From: Sympetrum striolatum
Lineage: Eukaryota > Arthropoda > Insecta > Odonata > Libellulidae
DNA length: 64,000 nucleotides
Direction: 5' to 3'
NCBI GenBank assembly: GCA_947579665.1
Contig: OX388346.1
Coordinates: forward strand, 92,444,615 to 92,508,614
The position numbers and the translations under genes are program-made. Below the pieces are notes generated by a model, which saw only the letters and a list, made by a program, of their open reading frames with translations, was not told the DNA's origin and did no database searches. This document shows, piece after piece, positions 49,420 to 60,600 of the stretch (positions are counted from its first letter, which is position 1; each line of letters begins with the position of its first letter).

Positions 49420-49860
49420 AAACAATTTCCAGCTGTTAATCTTCAAAAGGATATATAATTGTCGAAAATATTTCAATTAAATTGGCATTAATGTAGAATA
49501 TTTATCAAAAAGGAAAAAACTCACATTGAATCTAAATATAATCGACATGAGAAGGCGTGACTTCGTGGAAAGCCATTTGCAGAATGAAAACACTTCGTAC
49601 TTTTCCATACATAAATATTCGGTGGAAAAGTACGAAGTGTTTTCATTCTCCATCGAATCTAAAGTTATTAAATATAGTTTAAACAATATCCAGCCGTAAA
49701 CGTTTCAAAAGTTAAAGAGTTGTGGAAAGAATCCAAATAAAATTGGAATCAACGAAGAATATATATCTATAAACACAGAGGATAGAACTGAAATGAATCT
49801 TACGTTAAGAAATATAGTTTAAACAATTTACAGCTGTTAATGTTTGAAAATATTAACCTA
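49420..49860 (+). repeat. Degenerate tandem repeat, about 140-bp period
   Basis: The key aaacaatttccagctgttaat recurs with changes at about 49,420, 49,681 and 49,820. The last two are about 140 bp apart. The first two are about 261 bp apart because an insertion of about 127 bp sits between them. Confidence 0.6.
49537..49663. mobile_element. Small hairpin-forming insertion
   Basis: An insertion inside a tandem unit is flanked by gaatctaaa at 49,528-49,536 and 49,655-49,663, a possible 9-bp target duplication. It holds a perfect 27-bp-arm hairpin (49,581-49,607 and 49,623-49,649, 15-nt loop). gaaggcgtgacttcgtggaa (49,551-49,570) nearly repeats 9599-9617 in the PLE-like repeat at 9.5 kb. Confidence 0.6.
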
Positions 49861-50719
49861 TTTATTGTAAGTAGTATTTATACTAATTGAAATAAATGTC
49901 TTTTGTTTAATATTTGACGACAACATAAAAAAAGGAAATGACGAAATTAAATTGCATAGCTTAGGAGTCTATTAGGTTAAAATTTCACAAACTTTAAATC
50001 CTGGGAAATAACAAAATTCTCAGAGAAGCGATTCGAATCACTTGCTTCTATTAAATGAGGGAAACGAGCGGACCCGAAAATGAATTGCACGCATGCCAAA
50101 GCATGTGAATGAGACTTACTCAAATACATATATAGAAAGGGTTAACGGAAGGGAGAATACGACATAAAAGGAAGCACACGAAGGAAAGGGAGTGTTGGTT
50201 TCCGGGAAAGAGAAGGCAGTGGGAATGAAAAGGGTTCGGAGAATCTTGCGAAAGGGAGAGAGGAAAGAATAGAAGCAGAGGATACGGAGGCTGAAAATAT
50301 AGCACAAGTCAATGGAACTGTTCTGGAAAAGGGATCCCTAATCTCGATCCTGGCGCTAATCCTTCTGGATGGAATAGTGCACACCTCGATTTTAGATAAA
50401 TGAGAATTAGCAGAAAGGATCAGCAGAGTTGAATCCACTGAATTTAATTAGATTAAACTCAGTGTAATATCAGTAGCATCGTCATATTTCAAATGCGAAC
50501 ATAAATGTTTAATATATTTAGCAAGAAATATCGGAACATTTCTTCAATATTCCAGAATTTATGATCTTAGATTATATCTCAGCTAAAATGAATCGATTGA
50601 TTCAATTTTAATCAATTTATGGAAATCCTAAAAGACATTAACATACAAAATATAACGGCTGCAGTCGCTTCCTTCATGAAATGCTCTCCGTAAACATAAA
50701 AGCCGTCTAAAATATGGAA

Positions 50720-50835
50720 CGAGTCTTGGTACACAACGATTAATTATCGATTCACCGCTGCCAATTCAGCAACGATTCAAGGCCTGATGGCCTAATCGCA
50801 GCGTCATTTGAAAATAAATAAATAAAATAAATAAA
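50720..50835 (+). mobile_element. LINE-like 3' tail
   Basis: caaggcctgatggcctaatc leads into gcgtcatttgaaaa and an (AAATA)n-type repeat. The short unique end plus microsatellite resembles a retrotransposon terminus; there is no coding part. Confidence 0.4.
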
Positions 50836-52263
50836 AATGAATACAATCAAATTAAAACCACATAAACGACAAAACAGTAGATCACGGGAAATGTTGGAAC
50901 ATCAAAGGAGAATTAATTAAGTTCTAATTACTCTTGAAATTGAGTTCATAAGACTAATGCCGTAATCGAGCAGTATCTGATTTTTTTTGAGTGTGGATAG
51001 AATTAGATATAAGAAATTAACGTTGAGCAACTTATGGTGTGAAGAATATAAACCCAAAAAGAGAGGATTTAAGAGAGAATTTACTCTTAATACTAATAAT
51101 TTCACTACGAGAAAGAACTAAATTCCAAATAAAGTCACTGAGAGATTTTCCATATCATAATTTAATAATTTTCGTGAGAATCACTCAGGATTATAAACTG
51201 AGTCTTAACAAAAACTATCCAATGTTTCAATTAGCAAAAAAAGTACATATTATGCATTAAAAATCGACGTACAATTGTATGGAATAATACTTGGGCATTC
51301 CGGCAGTTGCATTTTTTCCGTTATATAATTTTCGATACTAAAACGATTTAGAATTTGCAAACAACAATGTGGAATATATCTGAGTATAAAATAGATGAAA
51401 TTCTGAAATTTGCAGCAGCGGGAAATAATTCAAAAGTTACAAAAACTTGGAAGAATGAAGAGAAAAAGACGATAAAAGGAAATAAAGCATGTGAGATAGG
51501 GGCAGTGAAAGGAAGAGCATGCGGATAAGGGACCGCTTAGGCATGATGGATGCGTAGGGGTAAACTTGAATCGGATGAAAATAAGGGATCCCATTTGCCC
51601 GCAGACAAAGGAAACCCAGAGATGCCCAAATTAAAAGTTTATCCACGGAATCCACTTGATGAGGATGTGATTGCGTTTTGAACACCAAAGTTCCCTCCCA
51701 TTCTCTCGAAGCAAATAATGGAAGCTGATTAAAGAATCTATTTTGGGTAGCAAATCTTCAATAGACTTTCGCTGAAAACGCTGTCTCAGGGTGTCCTTCG
51801 TGAATGGGCCTTGATTCGCCTTTGAGGCGATGTTGCAAATCCTTATGGCGAGAAACCGCATTTCGATGCACGTACTGATATCAGATTACGCAAATTAAAA
51901 ATACGGAAATTTTGGTTTCCTTAATATCTCAAGTGGTGAAAAACCTAGTTATAATTAACTGATTAATAATCTATGGATGATTATGAGTAGTTTACTGTGT
52001 AATAAGCTCTGGATACATGCACTGTGTGCCATTTGCAATATTTTAGAGACATTTACAATTTAATATATTGATCAAAAGTGAACTCCTCAATCCGCAATAT
52101 TAAAGATTGGCGATTTATAAAACAGCGATAACTGTTATAGAATAAATATGTTGTATAAATATATTATTTTGGGCCATCAATAAAATTTAGTGAATTCTCT
52201 AAATAGGCATTAAATTATAATTATATACATTAGTGGATATATAAATAACATTTAAATGATTAA
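50836..52263. other. Unannotated A+T-rich sequence
   Basis: Frames of 62-83 codons on both strands without motifs. Positions 51,540-51,860 are slightly GC-richer. Confidence 0.5.
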
Positions 52264-52634
52264 GAAGAACAATTTTTACTTTTCCACAGTATTTAATTAA
52301 AAACAATAAAAGGAAACAAAACACGACTAGTTTGAGAGATTGATCATCAAGTGACCAAGCAAAAACGTAAAGCATAATATATACAAGTAATTCTGGCGGG
52401 AAAATAAGGAAATAAGGATTCTACCACCGACTGACAATGTTGCTCTACCTCCTTTCCCCCCCCCCCTGACTCTCCCCCACGCCCCTCTTTTCCTTTTCCG
52501 CCAGTCTTACTTGTATATATTATGCTTTACGTTTTTGCTTGGTCACTTGATGATCAATCTCTGAAACTAGTCGTGTTTTGTTTCCTTTTATTGTTTTTAA
52601 TTAAATACTGTGGAATAAGTACAAATTGTTCTTC
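52264..52634. repeat. Inverted pair of PLE-type terminal repeats with hammerhead-like core
   Basis: Arms of about 140-145 bp converge on a spacer with a run of 13 C. The right arm holds CAC, TTGATGA (52,547-52,553), GAAAC (52,563-52,567), TA, GTC, GTG in hammerhead order. CAC/GTG would form helix I and CUAG a loop-less helix III, but helix II is weak and the first core base is U. In the left arm the G of GAAAC is mutated. A GTGGAA box follows about 47 nt after GAAAC. No coding part remains. Confidence 0.7.
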
Positions 52635-52933
52635 CTCAGTATGACGTATTTCCTCAAGACATCGCCAGAGACCGTGAGCGTTTAAATAGTCAGAAATTCG
52701 CCGAAAAAGTTTAAGAATGACTAAAAACAGAATTTAAATTATTTAATGATTCATCATGTTAGTCCACTAGGTTAATCTACAGAATCATTATCGGCTTGCA
52801 ATGGAGAAGAGCAACGTGAGATTGAAATGTAGAAAAGGTCTCTCAATGGAGCGCAGAAAATACCAGAAAATTACCCGGAGGCAGATTGCGAGGAGAAATA
52901 AAACTCAGTGTTAAAGGTTATTGAGCATTTTGT

Positions 52934-52988
52934 AAAGGAATAAGAAAGGAATGAGAAAGGAATAAGAAAGGAATAAGAAAGGAATAAG
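52934..52988 (+). repeat. Minisatellite, 5 x 11 bp
   Basis: Five units of aaaggaataag; the second has one change (aaaggaatgag). Confidence 0.95.
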
Positions 52989-53763
52989 CACTGGAACAGA
53001 TCGAAGGGAAAGGGAATAAATATTGGAAATTGTACGTTGGAGCGGAATGAAAAAAGGAAGAATTCGAAGGTTCGAAAATCGCTATCCGGAGACGGGAGAT
53101 TAAGCAGCCTAATGAAAAGGAAACCGTTCTCGAAGATCTCCCAATGAAAACTAATACCGATCCTTTGACAAATATCGATGCATTAAGAGTTGCCTCATTC
53201 GGAGCACGATTCTGCCCAAATGAGGAGCGAAAGATAAAAGCGCATCGGAATTCTCAAAACTGAAAGAGAGAAATGTCTGAGCAGAGCCAGTCTGCTTACT
53301 TCCACTGCTTTTTATCTTTGCCCCGAATCCTGGACGTGCTGCAACTTTTGGGAGCATTAATCAAATGAGCGTCGGCAAAAACTTTCTCTTTGTCCTCTTC
53401 CAACAGCAATTATTCATTTCAACAATGCTTGAATCCGCGTGACGTCACTCCTGAGCGCCATACGCAAGGTTAAATGGGCTGGTAATGTCGACGTTTTCAC
53501 TGCGATGGATTTCAATGGCTGTTAATGGAAGGACCATAAATCGGGAAACCCAAGGAAGCTGGATTATCCAGGGCCTTGGCCCTCAATGGTGACATATAAT
53601 CATACACAGGATTTACATCTTCACACACAATGCAGGTACAAGTGAAGTGAAAGTGAACAAGGAATTTGGGTTAATAGCCAAATCAAATTTGGGCGAAATA
53701 TTGCGTTTTGGTGAAAAAGTTTCTATATGCTCTGGCGAGGTACTGTTTTGACTTTTAATTTCC

Positions 53764-54425
53764 TTAGATTACTTTTGATGTCAAAGTAACTGCAGCCGAC
53801 TGTTTCAAGGTTAAGGTTTTGAAGCAAATGCACAAAAATCCACGTTATGCAAACCATTAAGTTACATTTTCCATAATTATTGTAAATTAACAGACAAATA
53901 TGTATATTTCTTTAATAGTTCCTGTTCCAATAACATATTGATAGAAATTAGGAAGTAAAATAATACTTACAATTTAAACTTTTAATTTATTAAGATTAAG
54001 GAAAGGGTTAAAGGTACTTCGCACATAAGGACGTTCACACAGGAAAAATCCCAAGGAAATACGGACTTGAGAAAAGTCTGACAGGGCCGGGAATCGAACC
54101 CAGGATCTTCCTCTATCCGGGAGGCTGCCTTAACCACCTAGATGGTTAAGGCAGCCTCCCGGATAGAGGAAGATCCTGGGTTCGATTCCCGGCCCTGTCA
54201 GACTTTTCTCAAGTCCGTATTTCCTTCTTAAGATTACTTTTGATTTCAAAGTAACTGAAACTGACTGTATAATAAGGGTTAAGGTCAGGAGCAAATGTAC
54301 AAAATTCCACGTCATGCAACGCTACATAACTATATCTTCCATGATTATTCAAAATTAACATACAAAACCGCATCTTTCTTTAACAGTTTCTGTTCCAATA
54401 ACATATTTATATGAATCAGGGAAAT
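53764..54425 (+). repeat. Tandem duplication, 465-bp period
   Basis: gattacttttgat...caaagtaactg at 53,767 recurs at 54,232, and the two copies stay alignable for about 195 bp through gttccaataacatatt. The copies have diverged by many substitutions. The SINE palindrome lies between them. Confidence 0.8.
54053..54226. repeat. Perfect palindrome of two inverted tRNA-derived SINEs
   Basis: Arms of 84 bp (54,053-54,136 and 54,143-54,226) are exact reverse complements with a 6-nt loop (cctaga). Each arm has a pol III box B, GGTTCGATTCC (54,179-54,189 plus; 54,100-54,090 minus), and a box-A-like tggttaaggcag at the centre. The two tRNA heads therefore face each other at the loop and would transcribe outward. 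Flanking sequence is much more diverged than the arms. Confidence 0.85.
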
Positions 54426-57053
54426 CAAATTAGAAATTCAAATAACAATTAGAAGCATGCACAGTTTAATTTATTGTGGCTCAGGAAAAGAACAGTACTC
54501 GGATATTTAATCAACGTGATCTAGCTTAACTTGGAGGAAGGCCATAATAAAATAAATTGAAAGATCTTGGTAACTCCCATTTATTTCGTACTTTAATATG
54601 TTTAAATTCTCTGAAGTATTACATTCGTTTGTAGCTTTAAGATAAGGTCATAACGTTAGCATAATGAATTTAGGTATCCCTTGAATTTCCAGATATGGTG
54701 TATTTTAATCTAAATGCAATTTTAAAAATGAAAGCGCATTACTCAGCATTTCTCTAGAACGCAAAGAGCAATTTTCACCGAACTCGGTTCACTCTGTTTG
54801 ATACTGCGAGGATTAAGGATGAACGGGGAATAGGCTCAACTTTGAGGGGTGTGAGAGAGAACGAAAAATGTCAAAAATGACTGAGATTGGTGCTTTGGTC
54901 TATCTATGGTTTTCGGGGTCACTGAGCTGATTGGGAACAGTTCCGATGACATTTGGACTCAAGATGTTCGAGAAGAATACAGTACTTAGTATAACGGTCG
55001 CATTTAAGGAAAACTAACTCTGTAAGATTTCCAGTTTATCATTCTCCAGTGAATGCTTCTGTTTCATCTAACCTTTTTAGCTGACTGTGCAAGTATTTTC
55101 CACTTTATTTGGCATTAATACGGTCCACTTCGGATTCAAGTTCATTAACACAGATCTGGGAAATGTAATTGAAGCGACTATTATCTCAAGAGTAAATTAA
55201 ACATTATTCCCCCAATGGATACCACTCATTTCTTCCGTTTACCAATTTCCATTGAGACTTGGGTTCTCGGCCACACGTCACAGGGTATCAAGTAGTGCGG
55301 AGTTGATTTGAGTTCACATTATTTATAAAATGGGCAACTCTTTGTTGAATGCTCAATGGTGGAGATTATTATTTGAGGAATGAAAATCTATGGAATGGGC
55401 TTTTTGCGTTTGACATGACAACCAACTCCCGTTAGGGGTTCTTTTCACGCACATCGACAGCGTTTATTCTAGCCCCCATTTATACCAATTACAAGTTTCA
55501 CTATAATTTTAAATAGATATTGTTCTCAAAATATACTACAATTTTAAGCTAAATTTTTGCTAATGAAGCATCTAAATAGGTTTTAAAGTTAACTTGAACG
55601 TTTAGTTTGATCCTAATTTCAAGTTATATTTTTCAATTTTGTCATACCATATTTTGTCAAGCGCTTTCGGCGGATACTCGGAAAGATGGCCGAATGCAGA
55701 AAAATTTAATATAATATTTTGGGTGAAAATTTTTTTAACCAAAATGTTCATACACTATTAATCATTAATAAGTGTTATATTCTATCACGTAGTTTCACAT
55801 TCTTATTATCACTTAGATCATTGTTATGAAGTAATTTCCTTAGATGGGGCATCTCTACCGGAATAACCTTATAAATATAAAGATTTTTTTTTTCAATTTT
55901 GCGTTCTCACGCACAAAGAGGCGTCTCGTAATCGCTCGTAACACCCACGAGCACCGCTTGAAACGGTCGCGCGTACCACCAGTGGTTGGTTGGGAACCCC
56001 TTTTTAACAGGATTTGAAAGGATTTTAATCAATAATTTTATTATTGTACTTACAAATATTTAACCTAAATTTAGTGTAAGTAAAATTCGATTTAACACTA
56101 AAGACAATACATAAATTCATCACTCCAATAAAATATTAGAATAGTGGATACAGTAGGAACTCTAGGTAATTAGCAATCTTGCGTTGATATGATTGACTAT
56201 TCAAATAAAGATTTCCTCACATTATACATTACATCACTTCTCTGAATTTGTGAGACTCGGAATTGAAATTCCATATATTTTAATAGTAACATACATCTGT
56301 AGTCCTATTAGAGGGAAGAATATTCAAAGTAACCAAAACTGAAGATTTAAGTACATCGAATTCATCAACCTCTCTGAGAATGTACTATCTAGAATCATTT
56401 TTACTGTTCTTAAATTCTGAAGAAAACTAAACGCGAGCAGAAGAAACATTTCCTAATTTTCAAAAGAAAACGGAAAGAGAGCAGGAGAAAGTATTTAAAG
56501 GCTCGAGAGAGAACTGTGAGCGTGAAGACGGATTCTAAGACGGAGACAGCAACTGAAAGGACTTGGACCAAAGAAAGAGAGGAACTGAAAACGTATTTTT
56601 TAAGAGCAGTTTGAAGAATGAGGCGCTATGGCAGGAGTAAAAAATAAAGAAACGCACACTCTCTTATTCATTATCAAATATAGTGAATAACTTATAACTG
56701 AGTAAGAGACAAACGGCACCTCGAGGAAAGGAACGCTGGTCGTAGGGAATTTCTCATGGAATATTTGCTTCAATCTGAGATACAGAAATCATCGTTTCTC
56801 TATTCAATAAATAAAAAAGTAAACTATTTATAAAAATTGAGAGAGTATTTTCCTTCATAACATTTTAAAACTCAACTTTATCGAGTAGTTTAAAACCTTC
56901 ATTAAATAATTTTAAACATAAATTAAACAAAGTTTGCTATTTGATTAAGAAAGAAAAATATGATGTGGCCAGCACATGACTTTCTCCAGAAAGAATATGT
57001 AGATATCTACGACAGAATTGTCGAAGTCTATATTCAATCTAAACTCAGAAGAC
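54426..57053. other. Unannotated sequence
   Basis: Positions 55,900-55,995 form a GC-richer patch ending gttggttgggaacccc, faintly like an inverted hAT end but without a partner. No open frame of 60 codons between about 54,320 and 57,050. Confidence 0.45.
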
Positions 57054-57155
57054 ATATTAGTGATTAATTTATATTATATTAACTTTTATATTAGTGATTA
57101 ATTTATATTATATTAACTTTTATATTAGTGATTAATTTATATTATATTAACTTTT
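57054..57155 (+). repeat. Perfect tandem repeat, 3 x 34 bp
   Basis: Three identical units beginning atattagtgattaatttata at 57,054, 57,088 and 57,122. Identity suggests recent expansion. Confidence 0.97.
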
Positions 57156-57949
57156 ATGTCACAAAGATGATAAATAATTTTTTTCGGGACATGTTCAAAG
57201 AAAACCGGTAAAATCGGCCTATTGAGTCTACTACAAGCACCAATATGGGATGAATCACAAAACTGATTATATATCCAACTCAATATAATAGGCGATGGAA
57301 ACGAAATCAAAGTACAAACGAAGAGCAAAATAACAAACGAACAGCACAAACGATTTATACAAAAAAGACCACGCATTTAAAAAGTGGAAACTTAAAAGGT
57401 GACAGAGAATGACGAAAATTATTAATATACACAAATGAAAACAAATAAAGAAAACAAATGGAGTAAAAAAACAAATAAGAAAACATTTTAAACCTTATCA
57501 ATCAGCTATAGCAAGAGTGTGAGCGAAAGACGCTTTGCATTGCATTGTTTGCCATGGAAACAAACCCATAATTACGAACTTTACTGTTTTTGTGAAGAAT
57601 AATCAATAAAGGCACGAAAAAATTATAACTGAATAATTATTTTGAAATAAATACGCGTGTATAAAATTCAAAATCAACTTCCAAATAAAATTTTGAATAA
57701 ATATAGTAATAATATTGTATTTAACATTGTTATGAAATTGTATAAATGAAAACGACATTTTAATGTAAATATGTCGCAATAAAAGTGGTTAATTGTGATA
57801 TGACTCCTAAACGGAGGTTAACATCGAATTTTTTTTCAAATAAAACTATATAATAATAATAATAATATATATAAAATAAAAGAAAATAAAATATTTTGTA
57901 GATAATTGTATATACCTGATCATCAGATTAATGGAGAAATTATGCAAAA

Positions 57950-58229
57950 ACGGAAACGGGCTTCGAAAAATAAAGCTCGACTTCCGGTTAACCGATTTAC
58001 CCCAAAAACTACTCAACTCTAACGGCACCAACCAAAGTAAATATATGAAGTTTAGTATTGATGCGGCAAATTGTTTTCAAGTTGAAGCGCCCACAAACAC
58101 ACACACATCATTCCGAAAATGGCCAAAACGTGGTCTAGGGAACCCAAAACATCAATTTCAGTTGAAATTTCGAGGTCGAATTTTTCATGAAAATTATACT
58201 TACTCTACACTACGTACATGGAGAAAGTA
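57950..58229 (-). repeat. Dispersed repeat, copy 2
   Basis: Minus-strand relative of 11,605-11,915. It starts tactttctcc, keeps aaaaattcgacct and a tgtgtgtgtttgtgggcgct block, and ends near ccggaagtcgagc. A 99-codon plus-strand frame across it is antisense to the repeat and is not called. Confidence 0.75.
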
Positions 58230-59950
58230 GAAAAGACAGTACTATTAAGATGATTGTTATTTCTAGCAATGTTAAATGTGAATAATGCTGTTGAATGTCG
58301 AAAATAGTTCGAATAAATCACTAGAGTTTCTCCAATCAGATGATTTGTTGTTTTATATTTAATTTGTAGAGAATTATTATTAAAACAATCATAAGCCGCA
58401 GGCGGTTAAAAAAAAGAATATGGGAACAAGGAAAAAGTGTTGCTTGTGATGTACTTCGAATCTTCAATCAAGTACTGGTAACAGATTAAATTTTATGGTC
58501 CATATAATGATTAACAGTCTGTCTGACAACATGCATGGGCTCAATTTTCTTTTCTGCGGTGAAAAGAAGAATGAAAAAAGAAACTTCGATAGGAGACCAT
58601 TTGCTCAAATAGAGAAATCCCCTAATGAGCCAGGTTAAACTCAGTGTGACTCGAACGTATAATATTTTCTCACTTGTGATAGTTAAAAAAGTAACGAATT
58701 AAAACAATTATTTATTAAATGTTTATAATGATCAACAAGAATTGCAGCGTGTTATGAAAGCAAGTGTTCGTAGTTTTCACTTAAGTAAGAATGTGATCAC
58801 TAAAGCATTAATAAATCATTAAAAAACGTGCATTGAAATTTATTAAAAGAATGTTTATATTTTTTAATTTATGAGCGACTGTATTAAATTAAATCAATTG
58901 AAATTAAATGAAAATTACAATACTGAAGAAAATCATATCATTTGAACGTCATAACTTCATGCATAGTGAAATATGATACCTTTAATGGATGTTTATGAAA
59001 TAAGCACCATCAAACAGAAAAAATAGTTGGCGGGATATTGCTCACACACGTAATCCATCACATATCCTCCACTTGTGTTGTGAATGTATTTACAAGAAAA
59101 TTAAATGAACCAGGTGATTAGATAACACAAAAAATATAATAAGAAAGAAAGACGTCTTCGATGCTCTTACAAACTATTGTATTTGACGAAAATCTTAGCG
59201 TCAAGAGCAAAGAAAAATAGAGAATACTATACGAGAAGATGGAGTATTTGCGAGGAATAAACAAATCCCGGTTTTGAAGGAACATTCGAAAGTTACGAAC
59301 TAGAGGAAATCCAGAGTACATAACGAGATAAAAACAAAAGAAGCCAAGCGAAAGAGGAAAGGAAGGAGAGAAAGAGGAGAAGCGAAATAAGAAAATGATT
59401 CGGCAGAGGGACGAGAGTGACAGGATGAACTGACGAGAGATGCATTATTTATTAATGCCTTAGTCCACTTCTTGACAGCTAATGGCTTGCTACGGAGAAG
59501 GAAGCCTTCCAGGAAAAAAGATAGACGTCCCGTGATAAATGACGCTCTCGGAAAAAAGAGAGGAATAAATATCTGGCATTCAGTTGGAATATTCTGGCGT
59601 CTATGGGAATTAACAAAAAAATCCGAGGACAAGTTCATTCATGGATCTCTTTTGTTACTCGACGGACTCCAGGTTCAAAACTTAGGCTCCGTCATAACTT
59701 TATAAGACTGCTTTAAAAATAAAATGGAGAGATTTATGATACATACGTATTATTTCCTTTGGAAATAGGAAAAGTTTACGTAAACAAATAGAAGCTGCAA
59801 GACGCTCAGAACATAATATAATAGTATGGACCAAAAAATTACTTAAATAATGTTTAGGAATATTCCAGTGTTAATTGGATACATGGGAGAAGATACAATG
59901 TATTAAAGCAGCATCCAGCTAAATAACCAGAAAAATGTGTTTGTAAAACT
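58230..59950. other. Unannotated A+T-rich sequence
   Basis: Purine-rich at 59,330-59,440, which creates a 112-codon minus-strand frame (59,300-59,638) of low complexity. Nothing else was seen. Confidence 0.5.
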
Positions 59951-59963
59951 TTTCTAAACATAT

Positions 59964-60337
59964 CTTCTTCTTCCTTCCAGGATTAGGCTTTAAGTCTGTT
60001 CCGGCTTCACTTTACCATCTTAAACGTGGTCTTCCTTTTACCTAATGGCTTATATTGCAAAGCTTGCTTTGGAAATATCTCTTTAGGCATTCACAATACA
60101 TGCTCTTTCTATCTGTTTTTGTATTCTATTAATCGCTCTGACATCGCCTGAACCCCCAGTTCCTCTCTTATAGATGCACTCTTTATTTTATCTCTCCTTG
60201 TACACCCCTTAACTGCTCGAAGAAATCACATTTCAGAGGACTATGTTTTGTTTGTCTGTCTGTTTTAATTCATTTTGTTTTGTTGTCCAACATTCTGACC
60301 CATACATCATATTAGGGACTGCCATCACCTTGTAAAA
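59964..60337 (-). pseudogene. LINE reverse transcriptase, C-terminal fragment (5'-truncated insertion)
   Basis: Minus-strand codons include KFYKVMAVPNMMYGSECWT and, in other frames, REELGVQAMSERLIEY. These are the blocks downstream of the reverse-transcriptase core in many insect LINEs (YK.M..P.L.YGSE.W, then IR.ELG). Frameshifts and stops are frequent. A 13-bp direct repeat, tttctaaacatat, flanks the segment (59,951-59,963 and 60,338-60,350). The 3' end, next to the left repeat, is a GGAAGAAGAAG-type tail, as expected of target-primed insertion. Confidence 0.82.
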
Positions 60338-60532
60338 TTTCTAAACATATATGCAAACCAATTAATTTGTAAAATGTTTACGGAAATGACAGAGAATAAC
60401 GATAAATGACAAAGTGTACAGTCAGAAGAAAATTCGATGATTTATAAAATATCTCGGAGGAGAAGTTATCTTGAAAATGATAACTTGCAATTGATTATGA
60501 AGAAGGAGATAATTTTACGCATATGAGCCCAA

Positions 60533-60600
60533 CCGATATTCAAACCCGGGGCTGCATTCGCAAAAGACGAATGCTCAACCCACTTGGCTATCCGGAACCT
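60533..60600 (-). repeat. tRNA-derived SINE head
   Basis: Minus-strand box A TAGCCAAGTGGG (60,590-60,579) and a worn box B GGTTTGAATAT (60,545-60,535). The anticodon region forms a 7-bp stem (gcattcg/cgaatgc) around a 7-nt loop, so it is still tRNA-like. Confidence 0.55.

Noticed and set aside
55955..55995. gttggttgggaacccc as a hAT terminal repeat
   Set aside because: No partner end and no 8-bp duplication.
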